From assembly GCA_963771505.1 (NCBI GenBank), contig CAVYTO010000001.1, positions 1,054,001-1,118,000 of the forward strand: a DNA stretch of 64,000 nucleotides, given 5' to 3'. A program made the translations under genes and the position numbers. Position 1 is the stretch's first letter. Every line of letters starts with the position of its first letter. This document shows, in pieces, positions 1-8,445 of the stretch. The notes beneath the pieces are model-generated. The model saw only the letters and a list, made by a program, of their open reading frames with translations, did no database searches and was not told the origin of the DNA. This DNA comes from JAJPHW01 sp963771505 (GTDB taxonomy: Bacteria; Acidobacteriota; Terriglobia; Terriglobales; Acidobacteriaceae).

Positions 1-2759
1 TTAAGCAGGGGATCCGACAAAAAATATCCGTAACAGAAGAAGCCTTGTTCGATGCTGTGATGAAGCATGTGCAGCGCGTCAGGCTTGTCGCCCAGCACAG
101 CGAAAGCTTGCGCCAGTTTGTAAATTCCTTCCGCGTCGCTCACGCCCCGTTCCTGAATGGAAACGCCAGTTTGGTGGAGCAGGGCAAGCCCTCTTGCTTT
201 TTCCCCTTCGATCGAGTAGCTCAACGCCTTTCCCACCTGCGCCGGAAGCATATTGGGATTCATGGAGTAAGCGCGGTCAAACAGGCTCGATGACTGGGCT
301 GAGTTTTGTTTGTAGTATTCCGCGAGGCCGCGATAAAACAAGATGTAGACGGAGTCATTCAGGGGCAGGGATTGAAGGAACCTGTCATATTCGCCGAGGT
401 ACAGGTAACTGTTGAGAGCCGAGCTGTTGATTTTGACTTCCGGATCAAGGTGGCGTGCGGCTTCAGCTTCGGCGACCGATTCCGGAAGAAATCCCGCGAA
501 ACGGTAGGCGTAGCCGAGTTCCCAATGAGCCTCGGCATTATTGGGATCAGCCCGCAAAACCTCGCGCAGCAATGGCACAGCCTGTTCGACCCGACCGGTG
601 TCTGTAAAAAGATTGGCCATATAAATTTTGGGTTCAACCAAGCTGGGATTCAGCGTGAGCGATTTCTCGTAGGCCTGCTGGGCCTGGGCGTAACGGGCGC
701 GGCCGCCAAACTCGAGGGAAGCCTCGGTGGTATACGCCTTCCCCAAGTGGGCCCAGGTGAGCGCGTAGTTGGGATCGAGCGCGGCGGAAGCCTCAAGCTT
801 GGATATGGCAGCAGGAAAGTCATTAAGGCCGTAGAGGTCCACTCCGCGGAGGTAGTCTTCGTAGGCAACTGGATTCACGGCCTGATCGGGTTTCAAGTGA
901 TCTGCTTCTACGGGCGACAGATTAAGCGCGAGACCCTGCACAATCTGCTGGGCCACGCTGTCCTGCACCGCAAGCAGGTTGTCGTATTTGAAGTCGATAG
1001 TGTCGTGCCAGAGGATTTTTTCCTGACGGGCGTCGATCAGCTGAGTGGTGATGCGCAGAGTTCCGCCCTCACGGATGAACGTACCTGTTAACAGTGACGT
1101 CACATTGAGGTCTGCCGAGACTTTTCTCGGGTCAACATCGGTGTTGCGATACTGTGCGATTTCGGATGACGGCCGGACAGTGAGCGAGCTGATACTGCCG
1201 ATTTTGGTAATTACGGCATCGGCCAGCGAAAATCCGAGGAAGTCGCTGGCCGGGTCTGGCTTGAGGTTGCGGAATGGAAGAATGGCCAGCGTTCTGGCGG
1301 CTTGAGGTGCATGGGCCATGTCGGGTCGGCGGCGAGAGATGAAAAAGACGATGGCAGTAAAGAGCAGAAATGCCATCGCGGTAATGGCGATCCTGATCGC
1401 GCGCCCAGTTTTTGCGTTACGAGCGTGGCCATTTTCGTCGGGCGCGCCGCTATCTATCGCCCTGCCCGATTCTGTGTCGCGTTTGAGGCGTTGCAGGTCA
1501 GCCCGCATTTCCGAAGCATGCTGGTAGCGAAGGTTGCGGTCTTTCTCGAGCGCCTTGCCGATGACTTCCTCAAGTTTGCGGGGAAGCTGTGGATTCAGGC
1601 GTACCGGCGCGACCGGGGTTCGATTGAGAATCGCCTCGAACACGATTCCGGAGCTTTCGCCTCGAAACGGCACCATGCCTGTAGCGATCTGGTAAAGCAC
1701 GACTCCGAATGAGAACAGGTCGGTGCGAGCATCGAGTTCTTTTCCGCGGACCTGCTCCGGCGACATGTACGCTGCCGTTCCGAGCGCGGCGCCGGGAGCG
1801 GTCAAGTGATCGTCGCTGAGCGTAATTTGGCCTGGAAGAGCGGAGGTCTCAGGAGACAGGACTTTTGCCAATCCAAAATCGAGGATTTTCGCGTGCCCTC
1901 TTAGGGTGACAAAGATATTCGCGGGCTTGATATCCCGATGGATAATTCCGTTGGCATGTGCAGCTTCGAGTCCCTCTGCTACTTGGATGGCGACCGATTG
2001 CAGTGAATCAAGGTCCATGGCACGATTAGCCGCAATGTGTTTCAGCGTGCTGCCGTCCAGGTACTCCATCGCGATGAAGGGCTGCCCTTCGCTCTCACCG
2101 ATCTCATAGATGGTGCAGATGTTGGGATGGTTCAACGACGACGCAGCTCGGGCTTCGCGACGGAATCGCTCAAGCGCGTGTGGGTTGCTGGCCAGGGCTT
2201 CTGGCAGAAACTTGAGGGCCACGAACCGACCCAGCTGTGTGTCTTCGGCCTTGTAGACGATCCCCATGCCGCCGCCGCCGAGTTTCTCGAGGATGCGATA
2301 GCGCGAGCCTGACTGAAAGCCCTCGGCTCCGGGGAGTTTGGGGTAGTTTCCGGCATCGGGTGCTACCGAAGGGGCGATATTCGCCGGCGAGGCAGGCACT
2401 GGTGTGTGTGTGTCGGAATCGGACTCGCTTCCGTCCCGCTCGATCACCGATCCGTTGAATCTATATCCTTTTCTCGGAACGGTTTCTATGTAAGGACGAC
2501 CGTCGCTCATTTCACCCAGCGCCTTGCGCAACAAGGAGATGTTAACCGTGAGATTGGTTTCTTCGACGAAGCTATCTGGCCAGATCGCCCTCATCAGTTC
2601 GTCCCGGGTAACCAAGTGGCCGCTCGAGCGGGTTAAATTCAGAAGTAATTCGAAGGTCTTAGGCGCGAGTGGTATTGGAGCATCGCCTCGCAACAGGAGA
2701 TGCTCTTGCGGATACAGACGGAATGGACCGAACCGGAAGTGTTTAGTTTTCAGCGCCAT
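1..2759 (-). CDS. Winged-helix / Ser-Thr protein kinase / TPR fusion protein (3' end outside window)
   Basis: The frame is open from an ATG at 2759 to the left edge (919 codons, no stop), so the C-terminus is missing. Residues ~5-105 form an OmpR/CadC-type winged-helix DNA-binding domain (ends VPRKGYRF). Residues ~150-420 are a Hanks-type kinase with glycine loop GGGGMG (~161), catalytic lysine in VALKF, HRDIKPAN (~273), DFG (~293) and an SPEQ-type APE motif. One membrane helix lies at ~452-475. A TolB-N-like segment (LAILPFRNL) follows, then several TPRs from ~620 onward. All kinase catalytic residues are present, so activity is expected. The DNA-binding domain should be cytoplasmic beside the kinase, with the TolB/TPR part outside the membrane. 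This suggests a one-protein sensor whose DNA binding or kinase output is gated by the periplasmic TPRs (inference). Family assignment is secure; targets are unknown. Confidence 0.9.
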   Translation of the reverse strand, partial: MALKTKHFRFGPFRLYPQEHLLLRGDAPIPLAPKTFELLLNLTRSSGHLVTRDELMRAIWPDSFVEETNLTVNISLLRKALGEMSDGRPYIETVPRKGYRFNGSVIERDGSESDSDTHTPVPASPANIAPSVAPDAGNYPKLPGAEGFQSGSRYRILEKLGGGGMGIVYKAEDTQLGRFVALKFLPEALASNPHALERFRREARAASSLNHPNICTIYEIGESEGQPFIAMEYLDGSTLKHIAANRAMDLDSLQSVAIQVAEGLEAAHANGIIHRDIKPANIFVTLRGHAKILDFGLAKVLSPETSALPGQITLSDDHLTAPGAALGTAAYMSPEQVRGKELDARTDLFSFGVVLYQIATGMVPFRGESSGIVFEAILNRTPVAPVRLNPQLPRKLEEVIGKALEKDRNLRYQHASEMRADLQRLKRDTESGRAIDSGAPDENGHARNAKTGRAIRIAITAMAFLLFTAIVFFISRRRPDMAHAPQAARTLAILPFRNLKPDPASDFLGFSLADAVITKIGSISSLTVRPSSEIAQYRNTDVDPRKVSADLNVTSLLTGTFIREGGTLRITTQLIDARQEKILWHDTIDFKYDNLLAVQDSVAQQIVQGLALNLSPVEADHLKPDQAVNPVAYEDYLRGVDLYGLNDFPAAISKLEASAALDPNYALTWAHLGKAYTTEASLEFGGRARYAQAQQAYEKSLTLNPSLVEPKIYMANLFTDTGRVEQAVPLLREVLRADPNNAEAHWELGYAYRFAGFLPESVAEAEAARHLDPEVKINSSALNSYLYLGEYDRFLQSLPLNDSVYILFYRGLAEYYKQNSAQSSSLFDRAYSMNPNMLPAQVGKALSYSIEGEKARGLALLHQTGVSIQERGVSDAEGIYKLAQAFAVLGDKPDALHMLHHSIEQGFFCYGYFLSDPLL

Positions 2760-3143
2760 AGAGCGGTCGATTCGTCACTCCAACAATTCTCCAACATTTT
2801 TTTGACGTGTACACGCAGGAAGTTTCGCGAGTCTGAAGTCGCATTCCTCCTGATGGGCACTGCCGCCCGTACCACTCGCCTTCTACACTGCGGCTGACCT
2901 TGTCGAACCTCCGCCACAGGCAGCCATTTTAACCCGATCGTCGGAATGGGAACGGAAACGAACATCGGCTATGGCGGTCCGCGGAAAATCGACGATTTCT
3001 GGCTCCAATCCATTTACTAGGAATTCACAAGGGTTCTCCAAAGACTTGCGGCGGGGATTTTCGTACATTCGCTCCTGTCAGCCGGCACCCGAGCAACGGT
3101 GGCGGCGGCAAAATAATCGCGGAGCTACCGCAGGAGAATACTT
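2760..3143. other. Intergenic region between divergent genes
   Basis: These 384 bases separate the leftward kinase gene from the rightward HAF-repeat gene and must hold both promoters. Short ORFs cross it in several frames, but none has a Shine-Dalgarno sequence or family-like protein. A GCAGGAG ribosome-binding site lies just before the ATG at 3144. I could not pick out a convincing -35/-10 pair. Confidence 0.5.
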
Positions 3144-3998
3144 ATGAAACTGAATCGCCTTGCACTCATTCTTGTTTTGGCTTGTGGCTCGATCGCTGCT
3201 TCTGCCCAGAACACCGTCTACAACTTTCAGGAAGTCAACTACCCCGGCGACACCTTCACGCAACTATTGGGAATCAATAACTCCGGGTTGGTCGCCGGAT
3301 ATCATGGCGCAACCATCAACCAGGGGTTCGTTCTGACCCTGCCCAACCACTTCGCAACAGAGAATTATCCCGGCGCAACGCAGACACAGGTCATCGGGAT
3401 CAACAACCCCGGCTTCACCGACGGCTTCTATATCGATAACGCGAACACCAACCACGGATTCACTGACATCCGAGGCACCTTCACGACCGTCGATTATCCT
3501 CAGACCACGTTCAATCAACTGCTTGGAATTAACGACAAAAGCGTAGCTGTTGGCTACTATGCCGACGCCAACAACAACGACCATGCGTATGAATTTTCGG
3601 CAGGGGTGTTCACGCTTATTAAAACTCCCGGCGTTAGCAGCCAGGCCGTCGGCATCGACGCCAAGGGCGATGTGGTCGGTTTCTATGACACTCACGCATT
3701 TCTGCTTAGCAACGGTAAGTTCACTACGCTGGATTATCCGAGCGCCCAGTCGACGGCAGCGCTTGGCATCAATAACCTGCAACAAATCGTTGGCAGCTAC
3801 ATCGACGCTAACGGCAACATGCACGGATTTCTGTACGACATCGTGAGCAAGCACTGGGAATCGGTGAACGATCCGAACGGGGTCGATTCCACGCTGGTGA
3901 ATGGTATCAACGACGAAGGCAAGATCGTTGGCTTCTGGAACGATGCGAACGCCAACTCGCACGGATTCGTCGGGAAAGAGGTGCGTTGCGACCAGTAA
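3144..3998 (+). CDS. Secreted HAF-repeat protein
   Basis: The 284-residue product starts with a typical Sec signal peptide (MKLNRLALILVLACG...ASAQ, cleavage near residue 22). The mature part consists of about six repeats of ~40 residues, each carrying a GIN(N/D)-x-G-x-(I/V)-VG-x-Y/F core and an HGF/HAY element. This is the signature of the extracellular HAF repeat family, predicted to fold as a beta-propeller or solenoid. No catalytic motif and no PEP-CTERM or LPXTG sorting tail is visible, so it is probably released or held non-covalently at the surface. The ATG has a GCAGGAG Shine-Dalgarno sequence and a strong terminator follows, so it is probably monocistronic. Function unknown. Confidence 0.85.
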   Translation: MKLNRLALILVLACGSIAASAQNTVYNFQEVNYPGDTFTQLLGINNSGLVAGYHGATINQGFVLTLPNHFATENYPGATQTQVIGINNPGFTDGFYIDNANTNHGFTDIRGTFTTVDYPQTTFNQLLGINDKSVAVGYYADANNNDHAYEFSAGVFTLIKTPGVSSQAVGIDAKGDVVGFYDTHAFLLSNGKFTTLDYPSAQSTAALGINNLQQIVGSYIDANGNMHGFLYDIVSKHWESVNDPNGVDSTLVNGINDEGKIVGFWNDANANSHGFVGKEVRCDQ

Positions 3999-4018
3999 CG
4001 AGTTGGAGATTGAGGACT

Positions 4019-4044
4019 GCGGCGCCATTCGGCGCCGCTTTTTT
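4019..4044 (+). terminator. Rho-independent terminator after the HAF-repeat gene
   Basis: A perfect 8-bp stem GCGGCGCC / GGCGCCGC (4019-4026 and 4031-4038) encloses an ATTC loop and is followed by six T on the plus strand. It lies 20 bases after the HAF gene stop. The minus strand has no T-run beyond the stem, so it serves the plus-strand gene. Confidence 0.9.
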
Positions 4045-4082
4045 ATTGGCCGGAATAGTTACGACGGGAATCGCCGCAGGTG

Positions 4083-5474
4083 CTAGTGTCCGCCGCCGAG
4101 CTCTCGGACAATGTCATTGACAAATGATTTTGCGTCACCAAACAGCATCAGTGTGCGGTCGAGGTAATAGAGCGGATTATCGATTCCGGCAAAGCCGGGG
4201 CTCATGCCGCGCTTGATAACCATGACGGTTCGGGCTTTGTCCACGTCGAGAATCGGCATACCAAAAATTGGGCTGGACTGATCGGCGCGGGCGGCCGGAT
4301 TGGTGACGTCGTTGGCTCCGATGACGAGAGCAACGTCGGTTTGCGGGAAATCCCCGTTGATCTCGTCCATTTCCATCAGCCGGTCGTAAGGGATGTCGGC
4401 TTCGGCGAGTAGCACGTTCATGTGGCCGGGCATCCGTCCTGCGACGGGATGGATGGCGAAGCGCACATCCACGCCGCGTTTGCTGAGTGCGTCAAAAAGC
4501 TCGCGGACTTTATGCTGCGCTTGCGCCACCGCCATGCCATAGCCGGGAACGATTACGACTTTGTTGGCGGCGGACAAAATGCCGGCAGCTTCTTCCGCGG
4601 TTGCGCTGCGCACGGTTTTGTCTTCCGCTTTGCCGGCGGCGGCGGGCGCAACTTGTCCGAACGCCCCGAAGAGGACGTTGGTGAACGAGCGGTTCATGGC
4701 CTTCGACATGATTACGGAGAGGATGAAACCGGACGATCCGTCGAGCGCGCCAGCGATGATCAACAGCTTGCTGCCGACGACGAAACCCATGGCTGCCGCT
4801 GAAAGTCCCGCGTAGGAATTCAGCAGTGAGATCACGGTGGGCATGTCCGCCCCGCCGATGGGAATGATCATCAACACACCGAAAGCCAGCGGAATTCCGA
4901 CCATGAAGGGAAACACTTGCCTGGCTCCCGGGTGGATGACCAGATAGACGGCGAGTCCGATCGCCACCGCCAGAAACGACAAGTTAACGATGTTCTGGCC
5001 TTTGTAGGTGATGGGTCGTTGGGGCAGAACTTCCTGCAATTTCCCAGCAGCCATCAGGCTGCCGGTGAAGGTGAGGGCGCCGAGAATGACTTCCATGGAA
5101 AGAACTGCCATGGTGAATCCGGGAACGTTGGGCGAGCGCAGATAGAATTCAGCGGTGCCGACGAGAGTGACGCAAAGCGCCCCAGCAGCGTGGCTCAGTG
5201 CAGTTCGCTGCGGCACCGCAGTCATCTGCACCATGCCGAGCGGGATGCCGATCAGCGTACCCAGTACCAGGGCGATGCCAATCCACATGTAATCGACGAA
5301 GCCCTCGTGGAGCAACGTGCCGCCGATGGCCAGCACCATGCCGATTTCCCCAGCCCAGACGCCGCGACGGGCGGTGGCCGGAGAACTCATCCAGCGCAGG
5401 GAAAGAATGAACAGCGCGCTGGCGATGAGGTATACAACTTCGATCAGGGTCTGAGATCCGGCAAGGTTGTTCAT
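4083..5474 (-). CDS. pntB: NAD(P) transhydrogenase subunit beta
   Basis: The 463-residue protein matches PntB in length and layout. Eight or nine hydrophobic segments fill the first ~270 residues (proton channel part, domain II). A soluble NADP(H)-binding domain III follows, with the GYGMAVAQAQHKVREL segment (~310), HPVAGRMPGHMNVLLAEA (~340) and a GANDVTNPAAR element (~390), all diagnostic. The enzyme couples proton re-entry across the inner membrane to hydride transfer from NADH to NADP+, supplying NADPH. It is the last gene of the pntAa-pntAb-pntB operon, and its start overlaps the end of pntAb by four bases, which suggests translational coupling. Confidence 0.96.
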   Translation of the reverse strand: MNNLAGSQTLIEVVYLIASALFILSLRWMSSPATARRGVWAGEIGMVLAIGGTLLHEGFVDYMWIGIALVLGTLIGIPLGMVQMTAVPQRTALSHAAGALCVTLVGTAEFYLRSPNVPGFTMAVLSMEVILGALTFTGSLMAAGKLQEVLPQRPITYKGQNIVNLSFLAVAIGLAVYLVIHPGARQVFPFMVGIPLAFGVLMIIPIGGADMPTVISLLNSYAGLSAAAMGFVVGSKLLIIAGALDGSSGFILSVIMSKAMNRSFTNVLFGAFGQVAPAAAGKAEDKTVRSATAEEAAGILSAANKVVIVPGYGMAVAQAQHKVRELFDALSKRGVDVRFAIHPVAGRMPGHMNVLLAEADIPYDRLMEMDEINGDFPQTDVALVIGANDVTNPAARADQSSPIFGMPILDVDKARTVMVIKRGMSPGFAGIDNPLYYLDRTLMLFGDAKSFVNDIVRELGGGH

Positions 5475-5758
5475 GGTTTAGTGGGACGGCTGGTCTTGAA
5501 CATCTTCAGCATGCGGTCGGTGATGAGAAATCCTCCGACGATGTTGCTGGTGGCGGCAATGACCGCGATCACTCCCAGCACCGCCGAAAAAGTCGATTTG
5601 TGTTCACCGACAAGAACGATCGCGCCTACCACCGCGATGGCGTCGAGCGCGTTCGTCAGCGACATAAGGGGCGTATGCAGCAATGGCGAGACGCGCTTGA
5701 TGACTTCGAAACCGATGAAGCCGGCGAGCATGAAAATGAACAGTCCGTTAATCAGCAT
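5471..5758 (-). CDS. pntAb: NAD(P) transhydrogenase subunit alpha, membrane part (PntAb)
   Basis: This 95-residue, very hydrophobic protein has three predicted membrane helices (LINGLFIFMLAGFIGFEVI, AIAVVGAIVLVG, VLGVIAVIAATSNIVGGFLI). It corresponds to the C-terminal membrane part of enterobacterial PntA, encoded separately here as in Rhodospirillum-type three-subunit transhydrogenases. The segment SPLLHTPLMSLTNALDAI is typical of the family. It sits between pntAa (15-base gap) and pntB (4-base overlap) and together they form the transmembrane channel. Confidence 0.94.
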   Translation of the reverse strand: MLINGLFIFMLAGFIGFEVIKRVSPLLHTPLMSLTNALDAIAVVGAIVLVGEHKSTFSAVLGVIAVIAATSNIVGGFLITDRMLKMFKTSRPTKP

Positions 5759-5773
5759 GAAGATCGGTCTCCG

Positions 5774-6943
5774 TTATCGCGCGACCAGCGCGGGTAAAGC
5801 GAAAAATTCCCTGACGCGAACGTTCACTACTTCCCCGCCGCGAGTGATCATGGTGTCGCGAATGATGTCGTCAGCATCGTCCAGGCGAGGCTTGCCATCT
5901 TTCACAAGGTGGGCCAGAAAAGTCGTAAGGTTGCGGGCGTACATCTGGCTGGCGTGGTACGGCACTCCGCTGGCGAGATTGATTGGCCCGATGATGGAGA
6001 CGCCATGCTTCACCACTGTCTTGCCCGCTTGAGTGATTTCGCAGTTTCCGCCGCGTTCGGCGGCCAAGTCGAATACCACCGACCCGGGCGCCATACCCTT
6101 GACCATTTCTTCGGTGACTAGGATGGGAGCTTTCTTGCCGGGAATGACAGCCGTGGTAATGACGATGTCGGTTTCCGCAACGACCCGTCCGAGCAATTCC
6201 CTTTGCTTCTGGTAAAACGATTCGTCCTGCGCCTGCCCGTAGCCGCGGGCATCCTGCGCGTTTGTGGCTTCGATGGGAAGTTCGACGAAACGTCCGCCCA
6301 GGCTTTGCACCTGCTCTTTCACCACCGGACGCATATCGTATGCGGAAACGACCGAGCCCAAACGACGAGCGGTGGCGATCGCTTGCAGACCTGCAACGCC
6401 TACCCCGATTACCAAAACGCGAGCTGGAGTAATGGTTCCAGCCGCGGTGGTGAGCATGGGAAAAATGCGCGGCAAAGCGTCAGCCGCCATAACAACAGCT
6501 TTGTATCCCGCGATGGTCGCCATCGACGAAAGCGCGTCCATACTCTGCGCACGAGTAGTACGCGGCATCATTTCCACGGAAAAGGCCGTGGCGCCAGTGG
6601 CAGCCACTTTCTGTACGACGTCAGCTGAGCCGAGCGGGCGAAGGAAACCGACCAGAATCTGGTCCGGCTGCAGCAAGGCCAAATCTTCGCTTCCATTGAT
6701 GTCGTTGGCACCGTAGCAGAGGACTTGAAGAATAATCTCGGCGGAGCGAAAAACTTCTGCGCGGCCCGGCAGGATTTTGGCGCCTTTTTCCGCGTAGGCG
6801 GTGTCGAGATAACCGGCGGCCGCTCCGGCTCCCGCTTCGATGACGACTTCGAATCCGGTTTTCGCCAACAAGGGGACGGAGGCTGGTACTAACGCTACGC
6901 GCCGCTCGCCCGGATAAATTTCTTTCGGCACTCCTACGATCAC
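5774..6943 (-). CDS. pntAa: NAD(P) transhydrogenase subunit alpha, NAD-binding part (PntAa)
   Basis: The product has the alanine dehydrogenase/PNT fold: N-terminal VGVPKEIYPGERRVALVP, a Rossmann element VLVIGVGVAGLQAIATARRLG and the AYDMRPVVKEQVQSLGG segment, all typical of domain I, which binds NAD(H). I chose the GTG at 6943 because an AAGGA Shine-Dalgarno lies 8 bases before it and family members begin at the VIVGVPKE position. The in-frame ATG at 7003 would add 20 residues with no homology and no obvious ribosome site. First gene of the pnt operon, giving ~389 residues. Confidence 0.95.
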   Translation of the reverse strand: MIVGVPKEIYPGERRVALVPASVPLLAKTGFEVVIEAGAGAAAGYLDTAYAEKGAKILPGRAEVFRSAEIILQVLCYGANDINGSEDLALLQPDQILVGFLRPLGSADVVQKVAATGATAFSVEMMPRTTRAQSMDALSSMATIAGYKAVVMAADALPRIFPMLTTAAGTITPARVLVIGVGVAGLQAIATARRLGSVVSAYDMRPVVKEQVQSLGGRFVELPIEATNAQDARGYGQAQDESFYQKQRELLGRVVAETDIVITTAVIPGKKAPILVTEEMVKGMAPGSVVFDLAAERGGNCEITQAGKTVVKHGVSIIGPINLASGVPYHASQMYARNLTTFLAHLVKDGKPRLDDADDIIRDTMITRGGEVVNVRVREFFALPALVAR

Positions 6944-7058
6944 AGCGGGATTCCTTCCCTCAACGGCTGTTTGAGCACCACAGTGTACTGGATGGCCCGG
7001 CAATGATACAGGAATAATCTGTGCGAGGACGCTTTGTTACACTTCCGTCGAGTTTTCT

Positions 7059-7202
7059 GTGAAGCCGCTGGTCACGCTGCGGTTTGCCTCAGACGCGGAA
7101 CTGCCCGCGCTGGCACAGCTAACGCCGACGGAAAAGCTTGAGCCAAAAAGTATTAAGGCGGCGATCATAACCTGGCGGGCGGATTATCTTCGAGTTGAGT
7201 AA
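7059..7202 (+). CDS. Possible small protein or gene remnant (47 aa)
   Basis: A GTG-initiated frame of 47 codons lies in the gap between the pnt operon and the OmpA-family gene. Its C-terminus (KAAIITWRADYLRVE) looks like the ends of small CopG/antitoxin-like proteins, but this is only an impression. There is no clear Shine-Dalgarno sequence before the GTG. It may be a real small protein, the tail of a decayed gene, or chance. Confidence 0.22.
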   Translation: MKPLVTLRFASDAELPALAQLTPTEKLEPKSIKAAIITWRADYLRVE

Positions 7203-7210
7203 AGTCGGCA

Positions 7211-7240
7211 GAAAAATGCCCCCGCTTTTTGCGCGGGGGC
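7211..7240 (-). terminator. Rho-independent terminator for the OmpA-family gene
   Basis: The stem GCCCCCGC / GCGGGGGC (7218-7225 and 7233-7240) has a 7-base loop. Read on the minus strand it is followed by ATTTTTC, a U-tract. It lies 45 bases beyond the stop of the leftward OmpA-family gene. Confidence 0.85.
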
Positions 7241-7285
7241 TTCGGGGGAGGGCTTCAGATTTTTTCCATCAGCCCCTTGGAGAAC

Positions 7286-8170
7286 TTATTTCGCGGGCTG
7301 ATCGGTGGAAGCGAGCTGTTCGAGATCGTTCTTCATTAAGCTGATCTCGACTCGTCCGCCGCTGTTGCGTTTCGCTTTCGGCTCGTCAGTTGTGGCGGCG
7401 CTGGCAGTCTGAACCGGAGCGTTGCCCATGCCGACGACGAAGATCCGGTAGACCGGAATTTCGTGGTTGAGGACGAGGTAGCGCACGACGGAGTCAGCCA
7501 TTTTTTGCGAAGTCGCGATTGCGGCCTGGCCCTTGCCGGTCGAGAAGCCCTGCACTTCGATGATGTAGCCACGCTGAGATTTCAGCGGAGTCGCCATCTG
7601 GTCAAGCGCTGACTTCGCGTTTTCGCTGAGGACGGTTTGTCCAGTGCGGAAACGGATTTCGGTTTGCGCGCCAGCTTTGTACTGGTCGATGTTGCCGACA
7701 ACCTGCTCGACGTTCGTCAAGCGAGTGTTGGCCTGGGTTGCGGTCTGCTGGGCTAGCTGTGCCTTGTTGCCCGCATCCATCGCGTGCTGGTCGGCTGCGT
7801 CAGCTTTTGTCGACGCCATCTGGATGCCTTTTTGCGCCCGTTCGTCGGTGTCTTTGATCGACTTGCTATTCGAAGAGGTCAGTTCGTCGAGTTCATTGAC
7901 GCGGTCGCGAATTGGGCCGGTCTGGCGCTGAACGTACTTCTTGCGCGCAAAGGGGTTCACTCTGCCCCAGAATCCTTCATGAGTTTCAGCCTGTAAAGGT
8001 TGCTTGCCGCTCGCTCCCATGCTCGAGGTCGACTGATCAGCCGACATTGGGGCGGCCGCTGTGGGCTGAGCTTGCGCGTTTGGATCCGTCGCAGTACCCG
8101 ACTGCTGTGCAACTACGGGCAGCGCGAGTGCGCCGGAAATCAACAGTGACATCATGATTCGTTTGTTCAT
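7286..8170 (-). CDS. OmpA-family periplasmic/outer-membrane protein with coiled coil
   Basis: The start is the ATG at 8170 (MNKRIMMSLLISG), preceded by an excellent GGAGGAAGG Shine-Dalgarno. An upstream TTG lies inside that Shine-Dalgarno and is not the start. The ~294-residue product has a signal peptide ending near VVAQQ. A Gln/Ala/Ser-rich linker follows, then an Ala-rich heptad segment (~70-155) likely to form a coiled coil. The C-terminal OmpA-like peptidoglycan-binding domain (~165-285) contains EIRFRTGQTVLSENAKSAL and a GGRVEISL end. No N-terminal beta-barrel is visible. It probably anchors the envelope to peptidoglycan. It has its own terminator and is probably monocistronic. Confidence 0.85.
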   Translation of the reverse strand: MNKRIMMSLLISGALALPVVAQQSGTATDPNAQAQPTAAAPMSADQSTSSMGASGKQPLQAETHEGFWGRVNPFARKKYVQRQTGPIRDRVNELDELTSSNSKSIKDTDERAQKGIQMASTKADAADQHAMDAGNKAQLAQQTATQANTRLTNVEQVVGNIDQYKAGAQTEIRFRTGQTVLSENAKSALDQMATPLKSQRGYIIEVQGFSTGKGQAAIATSQKMADSVVRYLVLNHEIPVYRIFVVGMGNAPVQTASAATTDEPKAKRNSGGRVEISLMKNDLEQLASTDQPAK

Positions 8171-8445
8171 ATGTTTACCTTCCTCCAAGTCCCAAAATAG
8201 TCTAGCCCTGATTCGGCTGAAAACCGCGGCGATGTATTCCTAACTTGCGACGGAGCCGCTCGCTTACTTTCCGCCACATGTATCCACCCGTCATCATACA
8301 GGTTAGATGCCAAACATCCATAGGGAGTAACTTCTTTAATAACTATAAGATGGGTGATTTAAGGGGAATGGGTGTCTGCGTACAAAGTGCGTGAAAAGCG
8401 TAATTTTGCCGAGAATTCTTGTGATGGCTGCGGAACTGGGCCTTG

